From 2-02-FULL-55-14 sp964581115 (lineage in GTDB: Bacteria; Bacteroidota; Ignavibacteria; UBA10030): 26,559 nucleotides of DNA. The first letter of the stretch is position 1. Every line of letters starts with the position of its first letter. A model generated the notes under the pieces. The model did not search any database, was not told the DNA's origin, and worked only from the letters and a program-made list of their open reading frames with translations. Where the stretch lies: the NCBI GenBank assembly GCA_964581115.1, contig CAZOMY010000039.1, positions 1 through 26,559 on the forward strand. Reading direction: 5' to 3'. The position numbers and the translations under genes are program-made. This document shows, piece by piece, positions 24,905-26,559 of this stretch.

Positions 24905-25978
24905 CTATTTGCCACGCATCACAATCGATTGGGAAGCATCGAAACCGCCGGCGAAAGCAGCATCGAATGTCATCCAGATGCCTGTCGGATATTGTCCTTC
25001 ACCTAGAGAACTCAATGGTTCGGACCAACTGGCGCCGTCAAAGTGCAGGATATCACCGTTGTACGTTAGCACGAGAACATTGTAGTCTGAGGTCCCGGTA
25101 AGAAATGCGGGTAGTACTGAAGGAGCCAAGAGTTGAGTTCGTGCTCCGTTCGCGATGATATCAAGCCCATCACCTGCAGCATAGAGCCTGCCTGATGGTG
25201 ATGCCCATAGGGACCATTGAAACGAGCGGGAGCTATCGACAAGGCTCCACAAGCCGGACGAGAAGCGGAGCAGATACGCGCGAATCCCGGAGTTGAGGGC
25301 TACGTAAACATCATTTGACCTATCGACAACGAAATTCGAGAAGCCGAGTTCAACTCCGAAATCGGTTCTGTGCAGAACGAACGGAAGAGAATAGGGGGTA
25401 ACGGTACTTCCGTCATAGTGGAAAATTGTCCCATCGTAACCTCCCATCCAAAGGTCTGCAATGGAACTGCCCCCGATGGCCTGAAGAGAACGAACCCCAG
25501 TCGGCAAGACGATCCTCTGCCAGACGCCGTTTCTTAGAATCAACGCCAGCGCGCTGTCAGGGGAGGCCCCAACTTGCACGCCGGTTACATACCAACGAGC
25601 GCCCACGACAGCTACACTCCCATCTTCGAATACCTTGACCGCATCGAACACCATGATGTATTCGCTCGATCCAAACTGGAGCAGACTCACCTCTTTCCAC
25701 GATGTCCCGTCAAAACGAAATAGCTTCTTATAGTGCGTGTTTCCGCTATAGCAGCAAGCATAAACATTATGCGCGTCTTTGCCGTCGATGCCATTGACAT
25801 GAACTTGATAACGATCATCACGAATCGTATCGACGACCCAAGAGAAGTCTCGAGGATTCCTCAGTGACACACCGGAGGTATCCGAACAGGAGGAAATAAA
25901 CGAGAAAGCGACCCCCAGCAACATCAACCAGATTGTGGTTCGTGGCACAAATCTCAGAACCTCAGAATAGCAGGACAT
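24905..25978 (-). CDS. Lipoprotein with beta-propeller-like repeats
   Basis: This 357-residue protein starts at the ATG that yields a lipoprotein signal: hydrophobic IWLMLLGVAFSF then lipobox ISSC with C31. A GTG start 19 codons upstream is less plausible. The mature part has recurring W-and-Y-rich blades (for example DLWMGGYDGTIFHYDGS and the later NGDILHFDGASW), typical of WD/Kelch-like or SMP-like propellers that bind ligands or partners without obvious catalysis. It precedes the CHAP-like T9SS gene by 74 nt on the same strand and ends before the island terminator, so the two likely form one unit. It is probably anchored to the outer membrane or its periplasmic face. Function unknown. Confidence 0.8.
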   Translation of the reverse strand: MSCYSEVLRFVPRTTIWLMLLGVAFSFISSCSDTSGVSLRNPRDFSWVVDTIRDDRYQVHVNGIDGKDAHNVYACCYSGNTHYKKLFRFDGTSWKEVSLLQFGSSEYIMVFDAVKVFEDGSVAVVGARWYVTGVQVGASPDSALALILRNGVWQRIVLPTGVRSLQAIGGSSIADLWMGGYDGTIFHYDGSTVTPYSLPFVLHRTDFGVELGFSNFVVDRSNDVYVALNSGIRAYLLRFSSGLWSLVDSSRSFQWSLWASPSGRLYAAGDGLDIIANGARTQLLAPSVLPAFLTGTSDYNVLVLTYNGDILHFDGASWSEPLSSLGEGQYPTGIWMTFDAAFAGGFDASQSIVMRGK

Positions 25979-26091
25979 GGCGGTTTGAGTGGATGGTCTG
26001 AGTCGGGAGTGAAATTTGCCGTGTGAACGACTCACAGCTAGCTGACTGATTTACTTCTGTTGTTGTGAATCACTCAAGAATACGAAACAAC

Positions 26092-26132
26092 AAGCCCACC
26101 CCAACGGTCATTAACCGCCAGAGTGGGCTTTC
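26092..26132. terminator. Two-part hairpin, possible terminator
   Basis: AAGCCCAC (26092-26099) pairs with GTGGGCTT (26123-26130) and an inner CGGT/ACCG stem lies at 26105-26117. T-rich tails follow on both strands, though short. It lies upstream of the lipoprotein gene, so it would end a transcript coming from the right. Confidence 0.5.
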
Positions 26133-26318
26133 GTCGAAAAAGGGGATACCAAGTCATTCAGTCACCTTGGCTCCCCCCTTGGTTACCGTTTACAAGGATG
26201 CGCTATGTTTCCACGCTGGAAAGTTGGTGAAGTGGCCGATGAGTGTCAAGAGAAATTCTGAAGTGCGTTCTCGTAAATGGGACGGCGAGACGAATTGGAA
26301 TGGCGTGTTCGAATGAAG

Positions 26319-26346
26319 AACGCCCAAGCTCATCACTGGGGCGTTT
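26319..26346. terminator. Hairpin AACGCCC / GGGCGTT
   Basis: AACGCCC (26319-26325) pairs with GGGCGTT (26339-26345), followed by one more T. It could be a weak terminator. The surrounding 26036-26432 shows only short frames without recognisable features; an 83-codon plus frame ends 3 nt before this stem (26316) but has no convincing start. Confidence 0.35.
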
Positions 26347-26432
26347 GGCGTCCTTCCGCGAGTCAAAATTCCTCGATGACATGACAAGCCAAGAAACCGG
26401 ATATCAATTCTGAATGTGTTCCTGAAGGCGAG

Positions 26433-26528
26433 ATGACTAGACTTCCGTTAGAAGGAATGGCCGGCTTGTTCGCAGGTGCAATCAGGGAAATGCATATCAA
26501 GGTCGAAGAAGAGGCGAAAACGACCTGA
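26433..26528 (+). CDS. Possible 31-residue small protein
   Basis: An ATG preceded by GAAGGCGAG opens a 31-codon frame ending in TGA at 26526-26528. The peptide starts MTRLPLEGMAGLF and ends in an acidic-basic helix (KVEEEAKTT), possibly amphipathic. No homologue is recognised; spacing and base use allow but do not prove expression. Confidence 0.25.
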   Translation: MTRLPLEGMAGLFAGAIREMHIKVEEEAKTT

Positions 26529-26559
26529 ACCCCAGAAGGGGACGCGAGAAGTCTTGATT

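Noticed and set aside
21942..26559. Distal attachment site (attR) within the window
   Set aside because: Reading by eye found no second copy of the tRNA-Pro 3' end; it must be outside the window if it exists.

Overview
The window looks like a chromosome segment of a moderately GC-rich (about 60 % by eye) member of the Bacteroidetes/Chlorobi/Ignavibacteria (FCB) assemblage. The main evidence is a C-terminal type IX secretion sorting domain (YPNPFNP...SGMYLLRY architecture) near 22050-22300. Other genes fit this group: lipoproteins with FCB-like lipoboxes, an ECF sigma factor with a small membrane partner, and a membrane-bound pyrophosphatase. The lineage is an inference; a Kapabacteria/Ignavibacteria-type genome would fit the high GC.

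Layout. 1-1749: ettA (minus strand) with a hairpin in its leader. 2048-2480: gene-free array of alternating palindromic repeats. 2504-3985: exported Sel1-repeat protein, converging on a DinB/YfiT-like gene (4170-4700, minus) across a 177-nt long imperfect palindrome. 10116-4949 (minus): five closely spaced genes, in order ECF sigma factor, coupled small membrane protein, NAD(P)-binding protein, secreted M1 metallopeptidase and ABC exporter. 11388-10337 (minus): MarR regulator followed by an exported protein of unknown function, with a good promoter and a palindromic candidate operator. 11729-14738 (plus): membrane metallophosphoesterase overlapping a GT-C-like polytopic membrane protein. 14974-15744: unrecognised cytosolic protein. 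15905-18454: hppA, predicted K+-independent proton pump. 18554-20281: lipoprotein of the arylsulfotransferase family.

20282-20856: an unexplained 350-nt stretch, then a sigma70-like promoter, two strong terminator-like hairpins and tRNA-Pro(GGG). A tyrosine recombinase starts 66 nt after the tRNA. From there to the window end the DNA looks less GC-rich and carries different cargo: a beta-propeller-like lipoprotein followed by a broken giant gene for a CHAP-like / beta-helix / T9SS-sorted protein with two single-base frame lesions. This looks like the tRNA-proximal end of an integrated island whose far end is outside the window.

The most notable non-coding signals are the palindromes. There is a 164/165-bp-period alternating hairpin array, and several intergenic spacers are built of short degenerate tandem repeats (a different core at each locus), some folding into long hairpins. 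No CRISPR array, rRNA or transposase was seen.
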